A stretch of DNA of 35,782 nucleotides, from contig JBLHHI010000018.1 in the NCBI GenBank assembly GCA_047614125.1, positions 1 to 35,782 of the forward strand. The letters run 5' to 3'. This stretch comes from JBLHHI01 sp047614125. Its GTDB lineage: Bacteria > Bacteroidota > Bacteroidia > NS11-12g > UBA9320. The translations under genes were made by a program, and so were the position numbers. Shown one piece after another: positions 1-8,576 of the stretch. Under the pieces are notes generated by a model. The model saw nothing but the letters and a program-made list of their open reading frames with translations, searched no databases and was not told the DNA's origin. Position 1 is the first letter of the stretch; every line of letters starts with the position of its first letter.

Positions 1-58
1 AATTGAACGGAACGTAATGATATTGGCTCTTTACGCTCATGGTTTTGGGCTTTCTAAA

Positions 59-91
59 AATGTGATGTAACGATGCGCCTGGAGGCACAAA
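59..91 (+). repeat. 33-bp dispersed repeat, copy 1
   Basis: This stretch matches 346-378 with two differences. Its core, TAACGATGCGCC followed by TGGAGGCACAAA, is identical in both copies and contains an imperfect GCGCC/GGCAC inverted repeat. It belongs to the mixed palindromic repeat cluster that fills 59-490. No reading frame is conserved across the copies. Confidence 0.8.
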
Positions 92-103
92 ACATACCGG
101 TCA

Positions 104-119
104 CTCAGCTGGAGCTGAG
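104..119. repeat. Perfect hairpin CTCAGCT-GG-AGCTGAG
   Basis: A 7-bp perfect inverted repeat with a 2-nt GG loop sits inside the left repeat cluster. It has no T-tract and no adjacent gene end, so it is listed as a repeat and not as a terminator. Confidence 0.6.
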
Positions 120-132
120 CGACTGCGTTGAG

Positions 133-240
133 GAATTACCAGTCCTATCGGGGCGGCACCTTTGTTGAAACGAGATTAAACAATGAATGTAAGCTCAAGA
201 CGCTGAGATCTTGACAGCTCCATAGGAGCGGCACCTTATT
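133..240 (+). repeat. GCGGCACCTT palindromic repeats (two copies)
   Basis: Two related units lie at about 133-165 (CCTATCGGGGCGGCACCTTT) and 215-239 (GCTCCATAGGAGCGGCACCTT). The second contains a clear GCTCC-AT-AGGAGC hairpin. A third, inverted relative is found at 26360-26386, inside the end of a GNAT gene, which shows that the family is dispersed. Confidence 0.7.
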
Positions 241-268
241 CATAAATTTTAAACCAAACCAATAATTC

Positions 269-335
269 CGACCCCAACGGGGTCGTATCTTGCAGAATGG
301 TGATTTGAAACGAAATACGACCCTTGATAGGGTCG
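269..335. repeat. Pair of CGACCC/GGGTCG palindromes
   Basis: Two hairpins lie at 269-285 (CGACCCC, loop AAC, GGGGTCG) and 318-335 (CGACCC, loop TTGATA, GGGTCG). The arms match within each hairpin while loops and stem length differ. They resemble the TGACCCC palindromes at 414-481 but carry CGACC in place of TGACC. Confidence 0.75.
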
Positions 336-345
336 CATATCCAAT

Positions 346-378
346 AATGTGGTTTAACGATGCGCCTGGAGGCACAAA
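346..378 (+). repeat. 33-bp dispersed repeat, copy 2
   Basis: This is the second copy of the unit at 59-91, in the same orientation. Twenty-four consecutive bases (355-378 against 68-91) are identical. Confidence 0.8.
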
Positions 379-404
379 GCACAACCAATTAAAATGTGCC
401 CCCC

Positions 405-500
405 TGCAATATGTGACCCCTTCGGGGTCAAGACTTTGTGTTGTGATCATGTTTCTACGAGATGTGACCCCTTCAGGGTCAGGACAACAATGTTGTTTTT
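405..500 (+). repeat. 51-bp tandem palindromic repeat array, left cluster (two units)
   Basis: Two units are spaced exactly 51 bp apart and centred on palindromes at 414-430 (TGACCCC-TTC-GGGGTCA) and 465-481 (TGACCCC-TTC-AGGGTCA, one mismatch). The flanks (TGCAAnATG before the palindrome; TTGTGTTGTGATC after it) match the reverse complement of the array at 26452-26610, so the two arrays are the same family in opposite orientation. No transposase is adjacent. Confidence 0.8.
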
Positions 501-614
501 GAAGATTTGATTCTAACGAAACGTACGCCGTACAAGGCGCCGTGGTCTTGAGAATTGGCAAGAAGCTACAGCATCGTGAGCGCACCTCACTCAGCATTCA
601 AAATTCAAAATTTA

Positions 615-1844
615 TTACCCAACAATCTTCCCCTCTGCCTCTCCAAACCCTACACGTTTTCCATCTTTTTCACAGTATGCTCGCATAGTAATCGTATCGC
701 CGTCTTCGATGAAGGTTCGGCTTTGGCCGTTTGCCAATTCAATTTTGTTTTTCCCGCCCCAAGAAAGCTCCAACATACTTCCGTAACTGTCTTTATCTTT
801 GCCACTTATGGTTCCACTGGCCATTAAATCTCCAACGCAAACATTGCATCCATTCACGGTATGATGCGCCAATTGTTGCGCCATGTTCCAATACATGTAT
901 TTGAAATTGCTTTTGGATATGGTGGTGGGTTCATCTCCGTGAGGTTGTAAATCCACTTCGAGTTTTATGTCGAAGTTTTTATTTCCGTCGTATTGCAAAT
1001 AGGGCAAAACTTCTGGGTCTTGTTGTACACTTTCACATCGGAAAGGCTCTAAGGCATCCATGGTTACAATCCATGGCGCCAAAGTTGATCCGAAGTTTTT
1101 GGCCAAGAAAGGCCCCAACGGTACGTATTCCCATTTTTGAATATCTCGGGCACTCCAATCGTTAAATACCGACATGCCAAAGATGTGATTCTCGGCATCT
1201 TTAACGGCAATGGTTTCACCCAATTGGGTTTCTTTTCCAACTATAAAGCCCATTTCCAATTCAAAATCCACGCGCTTGCTTGGTCCAAATACGGGTGCAG
1301 TAGCATCGGGCGGCATGGTTTGACCGTGTGGCCTTTTAATATCCGTTCCAGAAACCACAATCGAGCTTGATCGTCCGTGATAACCCACAGGAAGATGTCT
1401 CCAATTGGGCAACAAGGCGTTAGCCGGATCTCGAAACATCATGCCAACGTTGGTGGCATGTTCGATGCTCGAATAAAAATCGGTGTAATCGCCTACTCGA
1501 ATGGGCAAGCACATTTTGGATGTTAACCGATCAACTAACAATGCCGCATGGTGTGTATTTAAATCGGATGTTGCATCCGTTAAACTCTCCTGCATCCAAG
1601 CACGTAAGGCAGTCCAGGCTGGCTTACCACATTCAATAAAGTCGTTCAATACATCGCTTTCCAACGATTTAACCTCAAAGCCAAGTTTCGAGAATAAACC
1701 TAAGTTCGCACACGCTCGTAAATCTAAAATAAAACCGCCAATGGCCACCCCAGGAGTTGGGCGCTGATTGCGCATAAAAATGCCATAGGGTAAGTTGTGA
1801 ATCGAAAAATCGTGGTTATCGGGAACTTGAAGCCAATTGCTCAT
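615..1844 (-). CDS. fahA: Fumarylacetoacetase
   Basis: This 409-residue protein is a full-length fumarylacetoacetate hydrolase, the last enzyme of tyrosine degradation, which splits fumarylacetoacetate into fumarate and acetoacetate. The metal and catalytic residues known from mouse FAH are all present with a constant offset of four: Asp122 and His129 (in YTDFYSSxEHATNVG), Glu195 and Glu197 (DFELEMG), Asp229 and Arg233 (NDWSARDIQ), and Lys249 (LAKNFGST). The start ATG at 1844 gives the typical N-terminal FAH region. The gene stands alone, divergent from pyrD; no other tyrosine-pathway gene is in the window. A possible -7 box (TACTTTTG, minus strand, 1885-1892) lies upstream, but I found no matching -33 element. 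Confidence 0.95.
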   Translation of the reverse strand: MSNWLQVPDNHDFSIHNLPYGIFMRNQRPTPGVAIGGFILDLRACANLGLFSKLGFEVKSLESDVLNDFIECGKPAWTALRAWMQESLTDATSDLNTHHAALLVDRLTSKMCLPIRVGDYTDFYSSIEHATNVGMMFRDPANALLPNWRHLPVGYHGRSSSIVVSGTDIKRPHGQTMPPDATAPVFGPSKRVDFELEMGFIVGKETQLGETIAVKDAENHIFGMSVFNDWSARDIQKWEYVPLGPFLAKNFGSTLAPWIVTMDALEPFRCESVQQDPEVLPYLQYDGNKNFDIKLEVDLQPHGDEPTTISKSNFKYMYWNMAQQLAHHTVNGCNVCVGDLMASGTISGKDKDSYGSMLELSWGGKNKIELANGQSRTFIEDGDTITMRAYCEKDGKRVGFGEAEGKIVG

Positions 1845-1973
1845 AGATATCTTTTGGGTGGATGACGTGGTTAAAATTTCGTGACAAAAGTACGTGAAAG
1901 GCTAAATTATACACCATGGATGGATTCGATTTGATGCTGTTGGTTTGAAATGCGCAATATATTTGCGGCATCT

Positions 1974-3020
1974 ATGTATCGCATCTTTAAAAAACTCTTG
2001 TTTTTATTGCCGGCCGAAACAGCGCATAGCGCTACTACACAAACGCTTAAGCTCTTAAAACATCTTGGCTTACTATCCATTGTAACTAAGGTTCTGGTTG
2101 GAAGAATTGAACACAAACCGCTTGAAACCATGGGGTTAAAGTTTAAAAACGCGTTGGGCTTAGCCGCGGGGTTTGACAAAAACGCAGACTATCTTGAAAT
2201 TATTGAAGAACTGGGCTTTGGTCATATAGAAATTGGAACAGTCACACCTAAAGCTCAAGCGGGCAACCCAAAACCGCGTTTATTTCGTTTGCCAAAAGAT
2301 GAGGCACTGATTAACCGAATGGGCTTCAACAACAAGGGAGTTGATTATGCGGTTGAACGATTAAAGGTCTATCGAAAGAGGCATCCAAACACTTTTTTTA
2401 CCATTGGAGGAAATATTGGGAAAAACAAGGTTACAGAAAATGATGAGGCACATGAAGATTACAAAATATGCTATGAAAAGCTCTATCCATTTGTTGATTA
2501 TTTTGTCGTGAACGTGAGTTCTCCAAATACTCCAAGTTTGCGTGCACTCCAAGAGCGTGATTCATTGGCAAAGATCTTATCGACTCTTCGAACTGAGGAA
2601 ACGAAATGCAAAGAATTGCATCCAAACCTACCGGCTCGCCCACTCTTGGTTAAAATTTCTCCCGACAATGAAAACGTGGTCTACGATGATATTTTGTCGT
2701 TGATTGATGAATACAAGTTGGATGGCTTGGTTGGAACAAATACGACTATTTCGAGAGAAGGACTAAATACCGATGAAGGAACTATTGAAAGCATCGGAAA
2801 TGGGGGCTTAAGCGGACTTCCGGTTCAGCATAGATCGGATGAAGTGGTGGAGTATTTGAGAAAACGTAACAAAGAAATCTGCATAATTGGTGTTGGCGGA
2901 ATTACCGATGCGGCATCTGCTCAATCTAAAATACACGCTGGCGCAAATCTCGTTCAGGTATATAGTGGACTGATTTACAGTGGCCCAAAGCTTATTTCGG
3001 ATGTTTTAAATACGGATTGA
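1974..3020 (+). CDS. pyrD: Dihydroorotate dehydrogenase (quinone), class 2
   Basis: PyrD oxidises dihydroorotate to orotate in pyrimidine synthesis and passes electrons to the membrane quinone pool. The N-terminus (MYRIFKKLLFLLPAETAH) is the amphipathic helical extension typical of the membrane-bound class 2 enzyme. FMN and substrate motifs are GLAAGFDKNAD, GTVTPKxQxGNPxPR and RMGFNN; the catalytic base is the second Ser of NVSSPNTP (residue 183), and GTNTT and GVGGI follow. An in-frame ATG at 1950 would add eight residues. I prefer 1974 because class 2 enzymes usually begin close to this helix and because TATATTTG at 1958-1965, a possible -7 promoter box, lies between the two ATGs. Confidence 0.95.
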   Translation: MYRIFKKLLFLLPAETAHSATTQTLKLLKHLGLLSIVTKVLVGRIEHKPLETMGLKFKNALGLAAGFDKNADYLEIIEELGFGHIEIGTVTPKAQAGNPKPRLFRLPKDEALINRMGFNNKGVDYAVERLKVYRKRHPNTFFTIGGNIGKNKVTENDEAHEDYKICYEKLYPFVDYFVVNVSSPNTPSLRALQERDSLAKILSTLRTEETKCKELHPNLPARPLLVKISPDNENVVYDDILSLIDEYKLDGLVGTNTTISREGLNTDEGTIESIGNGGLSGLPVQHRSDEVVEYLRKRNKEICIIGVGGITDAASAQSKIHAGANLVQVYSGLIYSGPKLISDVLNTD

Positions 3021-3224
3021 TTTTTACTTTCTTCAATACCTTTTGTCTGTACAGAATTTGTAAGATGATAAGATGGGCAGGATGGACACCACGGTCCGCT
3101 TCCAGAGGCATACCTAGAGCGGCCTGCCCACCGACGGAGGGGATCTCCTTTTGATGGGTTGGATCCTGAAACGAGTTCAGGATGACTAAAGCTTGAGCCC
3201 GTAATTAATGTTGAATTTGTTGAA
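3021..3224. other. Non-coding stretch with short inverted repeats
   Basis: I see no gene here. An 8-bp hairpin ATCCTGAA / TTCAGGAT with a 5-nt loop lies at 3163-3183, a form common between genes in Bacteroidota. GGGCAGG near 3073 and CCTGCCC near 3123 form a wider inverted repeat. No T-tract marks a clear pyrD terminator. Confidence 0.5.
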
Positions 3225-3362
3225 AACCTGATTTCGATTCATACTTTGAATTCAGAACGCTTGTGGAGAGTGAGTTTCGAGTGAACATTTCGAAGACAGG
3301 GCGGGCCCTTTCTAGTAATTTTTATGATGAAAATCGCTTTTCACAAGTGAAATGCAAGCTTT
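3225..3362 (+). repeat. Structured repeat element, copy A
   Basis: Copy A begins AACCTGATTTCGATT and reaches TTCAGAACGCTT by 3262. After a purine-rich GTGAG...CGA segment it carries a hairpin at 3295-3312: GACAGGGC, loop GG, GCCCTTTC, seven of eight pairs. Beyond the hairpin, ATTTTTATGA and CAAGTG..AAATG match copy C, so A and C share roughly 140 bp. The hairpin begins 70 nt after the head, as in C and D (71 in B). The stem sequence differs from the other copies while pairing is kept. I see no reading frame. Confidence 0.75.
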
Positions 3363-3368
3363 TGTATA

Positions 3369-3470
3369 AACCTGATTTCGATTAATATTTGCAGGTTCAG
3401 ATTTTTATAAAATTGTATAGTCGAAGCGTCATGTTTGTAGGTTTACCGGGGTAAACCACGAACTGATAAT
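3369..3470 (+). repeat. Structured repeat element, copy B
   Basis: Copy B follows A in the same orientation. It has the AACCTGATTTCGATTAAT head, then GCAGGTTCAG, then a perfect hairpin at 3440-3457 (GGTTTACC, loop GG, GGTAAACC) starting 71 nt after the head. Its middle part is more diverged. Its right side meets copy C, which faces it on the other strand. Confidence 0.7.
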
Positions 3471-3479
3471 GAAGACTAT

Positions 3480-3636
3480 GCGGCTTTAATAAAACGCAAA
3501 TTTCTCATTTCCACTTGGCAACAGCAATCTACTTCATAAAAATCGTTCAAAATAGCCCGCTATTTTTTCACAATTTTCATTCGCATCTCACTATTGAAAA
3601 GCGTTCTGAACCGCAAGGATTAATCGGACTCAGGTT
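3480..3636 (-). repeat. Structured repeat element, copy C (inverted)
   Basis: Read on the minus strand from 3636, this copy has AACCTGAGTCCGATTAATCC, then GGTTCAGAACGCTT. Its hairpin is at 3549-3566: AAAATAGC, loop GG (minus strand), GCTATTTT, perfect over eight pairs and 70 nt from the head. Downstream ATTTTTATGAAG and CAAGTGGAAATG match copy A. Confidence 0.75.
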
Positions 3637-3954
3637 GAAAGTAAACAGATTTCTCTGAATGACGGTTTTAATTGGCGAACGTCTTTTGCGTTTAACTCGC
3701 TAACGTCATTCAGAGGCTAGCCTGACGTAATTACATCATTGAATATTCAGATTTTGACCAAGGCAGCCGAAGAATCTTTTGAAGGGGAAAGTAGTCTAAT
3801 CGACAGATTTCCTCCAAGGGCGGGCAGGCTTTCACCATCTTACTGCACTTCGTTGCATAAAGACGATTCTGAACGACGGTTCTACTAATTCTAATCGTGT
3901 GAATAACCCAGTGCTCAGCACGGGGAAGGTGCTCAGCTCGGTGAATAGTAAGAA
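3637..3954. other. Non-coding stretch with 12-bp inverted repeat
   Basis: No gene is visible. CTCTGAATGACG (3653-3664) and CGTCATTCAGAG (3704-3715) form a perfect 12-bp inverted repeat around a 39-nt loop. Near 3920, GTGCTCAGCAC and GTGCTCAGCTC form an imperfect direct repeat. The stretch lies downstream of two convergent genes (pyrD and the MCE gene) and so needs no promoter. Confidence 0.5.
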
Positions 3955-4938
3955 TTACTTCTTAGTATCTGTAGGCAAATCAACATCTTCATTCAACTCC
4001 TTTTGCTTATCCCCTTTCCGCTTTTGTTTGTCGGTAATGCCAAAGTACCGTCGCGGGTAGCGTTGTATGTCCTTTAATAAAGAATCGAGGCTGACCGTAG
4101 ATCGATTGAGGTTGTTCCAAAGTTCATCATCGTTTGCCAGCTTACCTAAAGATCCTTGCCCATCTTGAATGCCTTTCAATGTTTTTTTAATGTCTAAAAT
4201 AGTGGCGTTCAAATTTTTAGAAATTGTACCCAAATCGAGTTGAGCCAAATCTTCTGATGTTGTTTCCAAACTTTCAATAATACTCGCCAGCTTGGGCGTT
4301 CCACTTTTAATATCTCTCGTAATTGCATCAATATTAGAAAGGATTGAAGTGATTTGTTCCGATTTCCCGGCCAATACCTTATCCAACGAATTAGTGGTAT
4401 TTTTAAAAGAAACAATGGCCAGATTAAGCTCTGCGATGGTTTCCTTAAAATCAACATCGGTCATTGCCGTATCCAACTCGCCTAACACCGAATTCACCTT
4501 TTCCGTTAACGGTGTCAAAACCGCAGTTAGCGCTTGTGCCATACCCGCATCCTTTTGTGCAATCAAGGTGTCTCCATCAATGGCTATTGCTGAATCTTGC
4601 CCAAGAATGAGTTCAATCACCTTACTTCCGAGCAAGTCGTTATTCGTTATTTTTAAAATCGAATTCTTCGGAACTTTAATAGAAGAAGGAATCTTTACAC
4701 TAACAATAAGTTGCAGTGTTTCGTGATCCATATCCACGCTATTTACGTAGCCAACTTTATGCCCGTGAACTACCACTGGATTAGATCGAAGCAAGTTGTC
4801 TATTTCCGTATAAACGGCATAATAAGTGTTGTTGGAAGAAAGCAGACTCTCTCCTTTCATGAAGTTGTATCCCACCACTAAAATAACGATGGCCGTTGTA
4901 ACTAAAACACCAACCTTGGTTTCATTCGAAATCTTCAT
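3955..4938 (-). CDS. MCE/MlaD family lipid-transport substrate-binding protein
   Basis: This 327-residue protein has one N-terminal membrane helix (about residues 8-25) followed by a single MCE domain (about 38-115, from YYAVYTEIDNLL through NNDLLGSKVIELILG) and a long helical C-terminal part (about 130-300). In characterised systems such proteins are anchored in the inner membrane and form a ring or tunnel that passes phospholipids between membranes with an ABC transporter (MlaE/MlaF). The permease and ATPase are not adjacent here. It lies 120 bp downstream of the amidase gene on the same strand and may be co-transcribed with it. The substrate is not known from sequence. Confidence 0.88.
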   Translation of the reverse strand: MKISNETKVGVLVTTAIVILVVGYNFMKGESLLSSNNTYYAVYTEIDNLLRSNPVVVHGHKVGYVNSVDMDHETLQLIVSVKIPSSIKVPKNSILKITNNDLLGSKVIELILGQDSAIAIDGDTLIAQKDAGMAQALTAVLTPLTEKVNSVLGELDTAMTDVDFKETIAELNLAIVSFKNTTNSLDKVLAGKSEQITSILSNIDAITRDIKSGTPKLASIIESLETTSEDLAQLDLGTISKNLNATILDIKKTLKGIQDGQGSLGKLANDDELWNNLNRSTVSLDSLLKDIQRYPRRYFGITDKQKRKGDKQKELNEDVDLPTDTKK

Positions 4939-5058
4939 CTACCTGTAAATATGCTGTTTATATGGACTATTAAAGGTCAAAGATAGCCAATATGGCTAAT
5001 TACGATAGTGAACATACATAAAGTGGATAACTCAAAAAGAATGTAGAAACGCCTTGGT

Positions 5059-5847
5059 TTACTGCCCAAGTTTCCTTTTGTAATCAAGAACCGATTCAAC
5101 AATGGTATTCGAAACGGCAGTTTGCCCTGCATTGGTTTTTAAAAAATCAAATTCTTCTGGGTTGGTCATAAATCCCGATTCAACCAAAATGCTCGGCATA
5201 GCGGTCTTCCAAAGCACCAAAAATCCGGCTTCTTTAACACCCAAGCTCTTTTGTTGATTTTTCTTATTCACCTTCTCCTGAACGGTGGAGGCAAGTTGCA
5301 AGCTCTGGTTGCGATACGCATTCTGGTACAAGCTCATAATGATATGGCCCTCTTCCGAATCCGGATCAAAACCGGCGTATTCCGTATTTTCTTTGTAATC
5401 CGTCTCCATCCGAATGGTGCCGTTTTCTCTCTTGGTAACGGCTAAATTCCCAGCATTCATTTTTAAACCCATTACGTAGGTTTCAATGCCTTTAAACTTT
5501 TGGTCGGTATGGGCATTGCAGTGAACCGAAATAAAAAGGTCGGCGTTATTGGTATTGGCTATTGCCGCGCGTTGCCAAAGCGGAACAAATACATCGGTTT
5601 TGCGGGTATATATAATTCGAACGTTTGGAAGGCTGTCTTTTAAGTCTTTGCCCACTTTAAGGGCAATTTTCAAACAAAGGTCTTTTTCGTAACTCGAATG
5701 ATCATGCGAAAGGCATCCAGGATCTTTCCCGCCGTGGCCTGGATCAATAACGATGGTATTCAACGATAATTTAGATAGGTTTAGCGGTTGTGATATTCCC
5801 ACAACCATAACTAAAAGTAAAACCGCCGAAGTTGCAAATCGTTTCAT
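5059..5847 (-). CDS. N-acetylmuramoyl-L-alanine amidase (Amidase_3)
   Basis: A secreted zinc amidase of 262 residues that cuts the bond between N-acetylmuramic acid and the stem peptide of peptidoglycan. A signal peptide occupies about residues 1-20. Zinc ligands are His38 (VIDPGHGGKDPG), Glu54 (SSYEKDLCLK) and His109 (ISVHCNAH); the catalytic Glu is Glu223 (ILVESGFMTN). It has a bare catalytic domain with no SPOR, LysM or AMIN domain. It is divergent from the lptD-like gene across about 110 bp and upstream of the MCE gene, so cell-wall and outer-membrane functions are grouped here. Confidence 0.93.
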   Translation of the reverse strand: MKRFATSAVLLLVMVVGISQPLNLSKLSLNTIVIDPGHGGKDPGCLSHDHSSYEKDLCLKIALKVGKDLKDSLPNVRIIYTRKTDVFVPLWQRAAIANTNNADLFISVHCNAHTDQKFKGIETYVMGLKMNAGNLAVTKRENGTIRMETDYKENTEYAGFDPDSEEGHIIMSLYQNAYRNQSLQLASTVQEKVNKKNQQKSLGVKEAGFLVLWKTAMPSILVESGFMTNPEEFDFLKTNAGQTAVSNTIVESVLDYKRKLGQ

Positions 5848-5921
5848 TAATTAAATATTTAGCTCGAAGCCAATGCTCCACAAAGTTATTAACTTTTTTT
5901 TCCACAAATATATTGTTATGG

Positions 5922-5948
5922 TTGCAAAACTCCTTTGTCGTAGTTTTG
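5922..5948 (+). promoter_or_regulatory. Candidate promoter of the lptD-like gene
   Basis: TTG (5922-5924) and TAGTTTTG (5941-5948) resemble the Bacteroidota -33/-7 elements, separated by 16 bp, slightly shorter than the usual 17-23. The -7 box lies 13 bp before the chosen ATG at 5961. This is a weak call. Confidence 0.3.
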
Positions 5949-5960
5949 AACCCTCGTAAA

Positions 5961-8576
5961 ATGAATAGCAATAATATTTGGACAGAGCTGAAATTCAGTG
6001 ATATACGAAAGCAAGTTATGCTTTTACTCAGCTTTTCTGTATGCTTTACTATACAAAGTTTTGCGCAAATTGCCATCGAAGCTGACACCATCAAGACTAA
6101 AAAGCTCCCAAACTCTAAAACCGACTCTGCCGTGTTGAGCTTAAAACCATCGAAGGATGGCTTAAAAGCCGCAGTAATTTATTCGGCCGATTCTGTTCGG
6201 CTGGATGTTCGAAATAAGAAAGTCTATTTATACGGCAACGGCAAGGTGTCGTACGAACAAATGAAATTGGATGCAGCCTACATTGAAGTAGATTTTGAAA
6301 CCAACGACATCTTAGCGCAATCGAGGCCCGACTCAACCGGAAAACCCGCCGGGAAGCCTGTATTTACAAGTGATGGCAAGGTGTATTATGCCGATGAAAT
6401 GCGCTATAACTTTAAAACCAAACGCGTAGTATCTAAAGGCGTAGTAACCGAAGAAGAAGGTGGAACCGGCATTGTACGAGGGGAAAAGTTTTACAAAGAC
6501 TCGGCCGATAACATGTACGTTAAAAACGCAATGTATACCACATGCGACGCAGAACACCCGCATTTTTGGATTTCGGCAAAAAAGTTCAAAGTGGTTCCCA
6601 ATAAACAAGCTATAAGCGGTCCAGCCAATTTGGTAATTGCAGGAGTAAATACGCCACTGGTGCTGCCTTTTGGGTTTTTCCCGCTTCAAGACAAACGCAG
6701 CAAGGGTATTTTAATTGGTTCATACGGAAATCAGCAGCGGTATGGTTTTTACATACGAGACTTTGGATATTATACGCCCATTAATGATTACATGGACTTT
6801 AAGTTTACCGGTGATTTATATTCCAGAGGAAGTTTTGGCGTGGCGCTGAAAAGTAATTATAAAAAGCTGTATAAGTACAACGGCAACTTCTATTTTAAGT
6901 TCAACAAGTTTTTAAACGGAGAACCTGAATCCACCTCGTTTAATGTTGCCAATGAATATCGGGTAGATTGGCTGTACAACCAAGAGGCAAAAGCAAAACC
7001 TGGGCGATCTTTTGGAGCGAATGTGAACTATCAAACCAGAAATCAACAAAAGTTCACGTCATCTAACATCGACGACATTGTTTCAACAAGCGCTAGTTCG
7101 AACGTTACCTATGCTCGACCGCTCTTTAACAAGAAAGTAAACTTTACGGCAAGTGGTCGAATTACCCAGAATCTCTCAAACGGAGATTTAGACATCAACC
7201 TTCCAAACCTCAACTTTAACATGCAGCGGATCCAACCCTTTAAAAGCCTGCCCGGATCTACTTCTAAGCTAAAGGTGTTGCGAAACCTTGGGCTCAACTT
7301 AAATTCGGTCTTTCAGAACAGCATAAACGTTAATCAGGATTCCATCTTTGAACAAAGCGGCCGGGTTATAAGCATGCACCCCGACTTTACATCGGGCATT
7401 CGAAATGGGATGAAGCACAGTTCTACCGTCAATACAGCATTCAGCCTTTTTAAATACTTCAACATTTCACCCAGTGTTTCACTCACCGAATATTGGTACC
7501 TCAAAACGCAAGAAAAAGAATGGGTGGTCGACACCCTGATAACACGCGATGTAAATGGCTTTAGCCGTGCGCTGAGCTATTCGCCCAGTGTATCGATTAA
7601 TACCACCATCTACGGCACTAAAAACTTTAAGAAACCTGGAAGCAAGGTTGTGGCAATACGACACATTATTCAGCCGTCAGTTAGCTTTGCCTACAACCCC
7701 GATTATACAAAGATGAAACAGGCAGGATATCGCCAAGTTCAAAACAATATCGATGGATCGATGGTTGACTATTCCATCTATTCATCCAACATTTTTAGAG
7801 GACCTTCTGGTACTGAAAGCGGCGGTATCAATTTTAATGTTCGGAACAACTTTGAGATGAAAATGCGCAACAAAAACGACAGCATCGTCCGAATTAAATT
7901 GTTGGAGTCGCTGAATTTTGGCGGCGCATATAACTTCTTAGCCGATTCAATGAAAATTGCCAATCTGAGCATGAGTGCCTTTACCACACTCTTTGACTTG
8001 ATACGTGTTAACTTAAATGGAACCTTAGATCCATATGCTACTGTTTTTGATGAAACTCAAAACAATGGCGAGGGAGCAAATGTTCGAATAAACAAACTCA
8101 CCTTAACGGAAGGAATTCTTGGTCGGTTCACCTATGGAAACGCCTCCATGTCTACCTCTTTACGGCCCGAATCCTTCAAAAAAGAAAAGGGTGGGAAAAA
8201 ACCTGGAGTTAAGTTGGATGGATCGTGGCATACAGATTTTACCATTCCTTGGGATTTGAGCTTGACCTATACGTATACCATCAACAAGTTTCTGAATGCA
8301 GCTACCCAAGAAAGTCAGAATATTCGATACCAAGGAAATCTTAAACTTACCGATTACTGGCGCATAGGGTTTTCATCGGGCTATAACTTTACCACTAAAA
8401 CCCCTGGTATTACGAGCATTAATTTTGCCCGCGACTTACACTGTTGGGAATTCGACTTCTTTTGGGTACCGGTTGGAACGTATAAGCAATTCAACTTTGT
8501 GCTGAAAGTAAAGGCAGATAAGTTAAAAGATTTGAAGATCCGGCAACAGGAAACCTGGTTTGATGCAGCCAACTAG
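5961..8576 (+). CDS. LptD/OstA-like LPS assembly outer-membrane protein
   Basis: From the ATG at 5961 the product is 871 residues. The n-region KFSDIRKQ, hydrophobic core MLLLSFSVCFTIQSFAQ and a likely cut after Gln36 make a signal peptide. An OstA/LptA-like beta domain follows (VRLDVRNKKVYLYGNGKVSYEQMKL..), then the LptD-typical GPANLVIAGV..PLVLPFGFFPL and a large C-terminal beta barrel. In characterised LptD the barrel inserts lipopolysaccharide into the outer leaflet with LptE; no lptE is seen nearby. An in-frame ATG at 5832 would overlap the divergent amidase gene and spoil the signal peptide, so it was rejected. Its stop codon overlaps that of the convergent redoxin gene in the sequence CTAG. 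Confidence 0.87.
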   Translation: MNSNNIWTELKFSDIRKQVMLLLSFSVCFTIQSFAQIAIEADTIKTKKLPNSKTDSAVLSLKPSKDGLKAAVIYSADSVRLDVRNKKVYLYGNGKVSYEQMKLDAAYIEVDFETNDILAQSRPDSTGKPAGKPVFTSDGKVYYADEMRYNFKTKRVVSKGVVTEEEGGTGIVRGEKFYKDSADNMYVKNAMYTTCDAEHPHFWISAKKFKVVPNKQAISGPANLVIAGVNTPLVLPFGFFPLQDKRSKGILIGSYGNQQRYGFYIRDFGYYTPINDYMDFKFTGDLYSRGSFGVALKSNYKKLYKYNGNFYFKFNKFLNGEPESTSFNVANEYRVDWLYNQEAKAKPGRSFGANVNYQTRNQQKFTSSNIDDIVSTSASSNVTYARPLFNKKVNFTASGRITQNLSNGDLDINLPNLNFNMQRIQPFKSLPGSTSKLKVLRNLGLNLNSVFQNSINVNQDSIFEQSGRVISMHPDFTSGIRNGMKHSSTVNTAFSLFKYFNISPSVSLTEYWYLKTQEKEWVVDTLITRDVNGFSRALSYSPSVSINTTIYGTKNFKKPGSKVVAIRHIIQPSVSFAYNPDYTKMKQAGYRQVQNNIDGSMVDYSIYSSNIFRGPSGTESGGINFNVRNNFEMKMRNKNDSIVRIKLLESLNFGGAYNFLADSMKIANLSMSAFTTLFDLIRVNLNGTLDPYATVFDETQNNGEGANVRINKLTLTEGILGRFTYGNASMSTSLRPESFKKEKGGKKPGVKLDGSWHTDFTIPWDLSLTYTYTINKFLNAATQESQNIRYQGNLKLTDYWRIGFSSGYNFTTKTPGITSINFARDLHCWEFDFFWVPVGTYKQFNFVLKVKADKLKDLKIRQQETWFDAAN

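Noticed and set aside
290..502. 70-codon open frame in the left repeat cluster
   Set aside because: It reads straight through palindromic repeats (the 33-bp repeat and both TGACCCC units), has no recognisable domain and is explained by the repeats.
5832..5960. N-terminal extension of the LptD-like protein
   Set aside because: It would overlap the divergent amidase gene and place 43 residues before a normal signal peptide.
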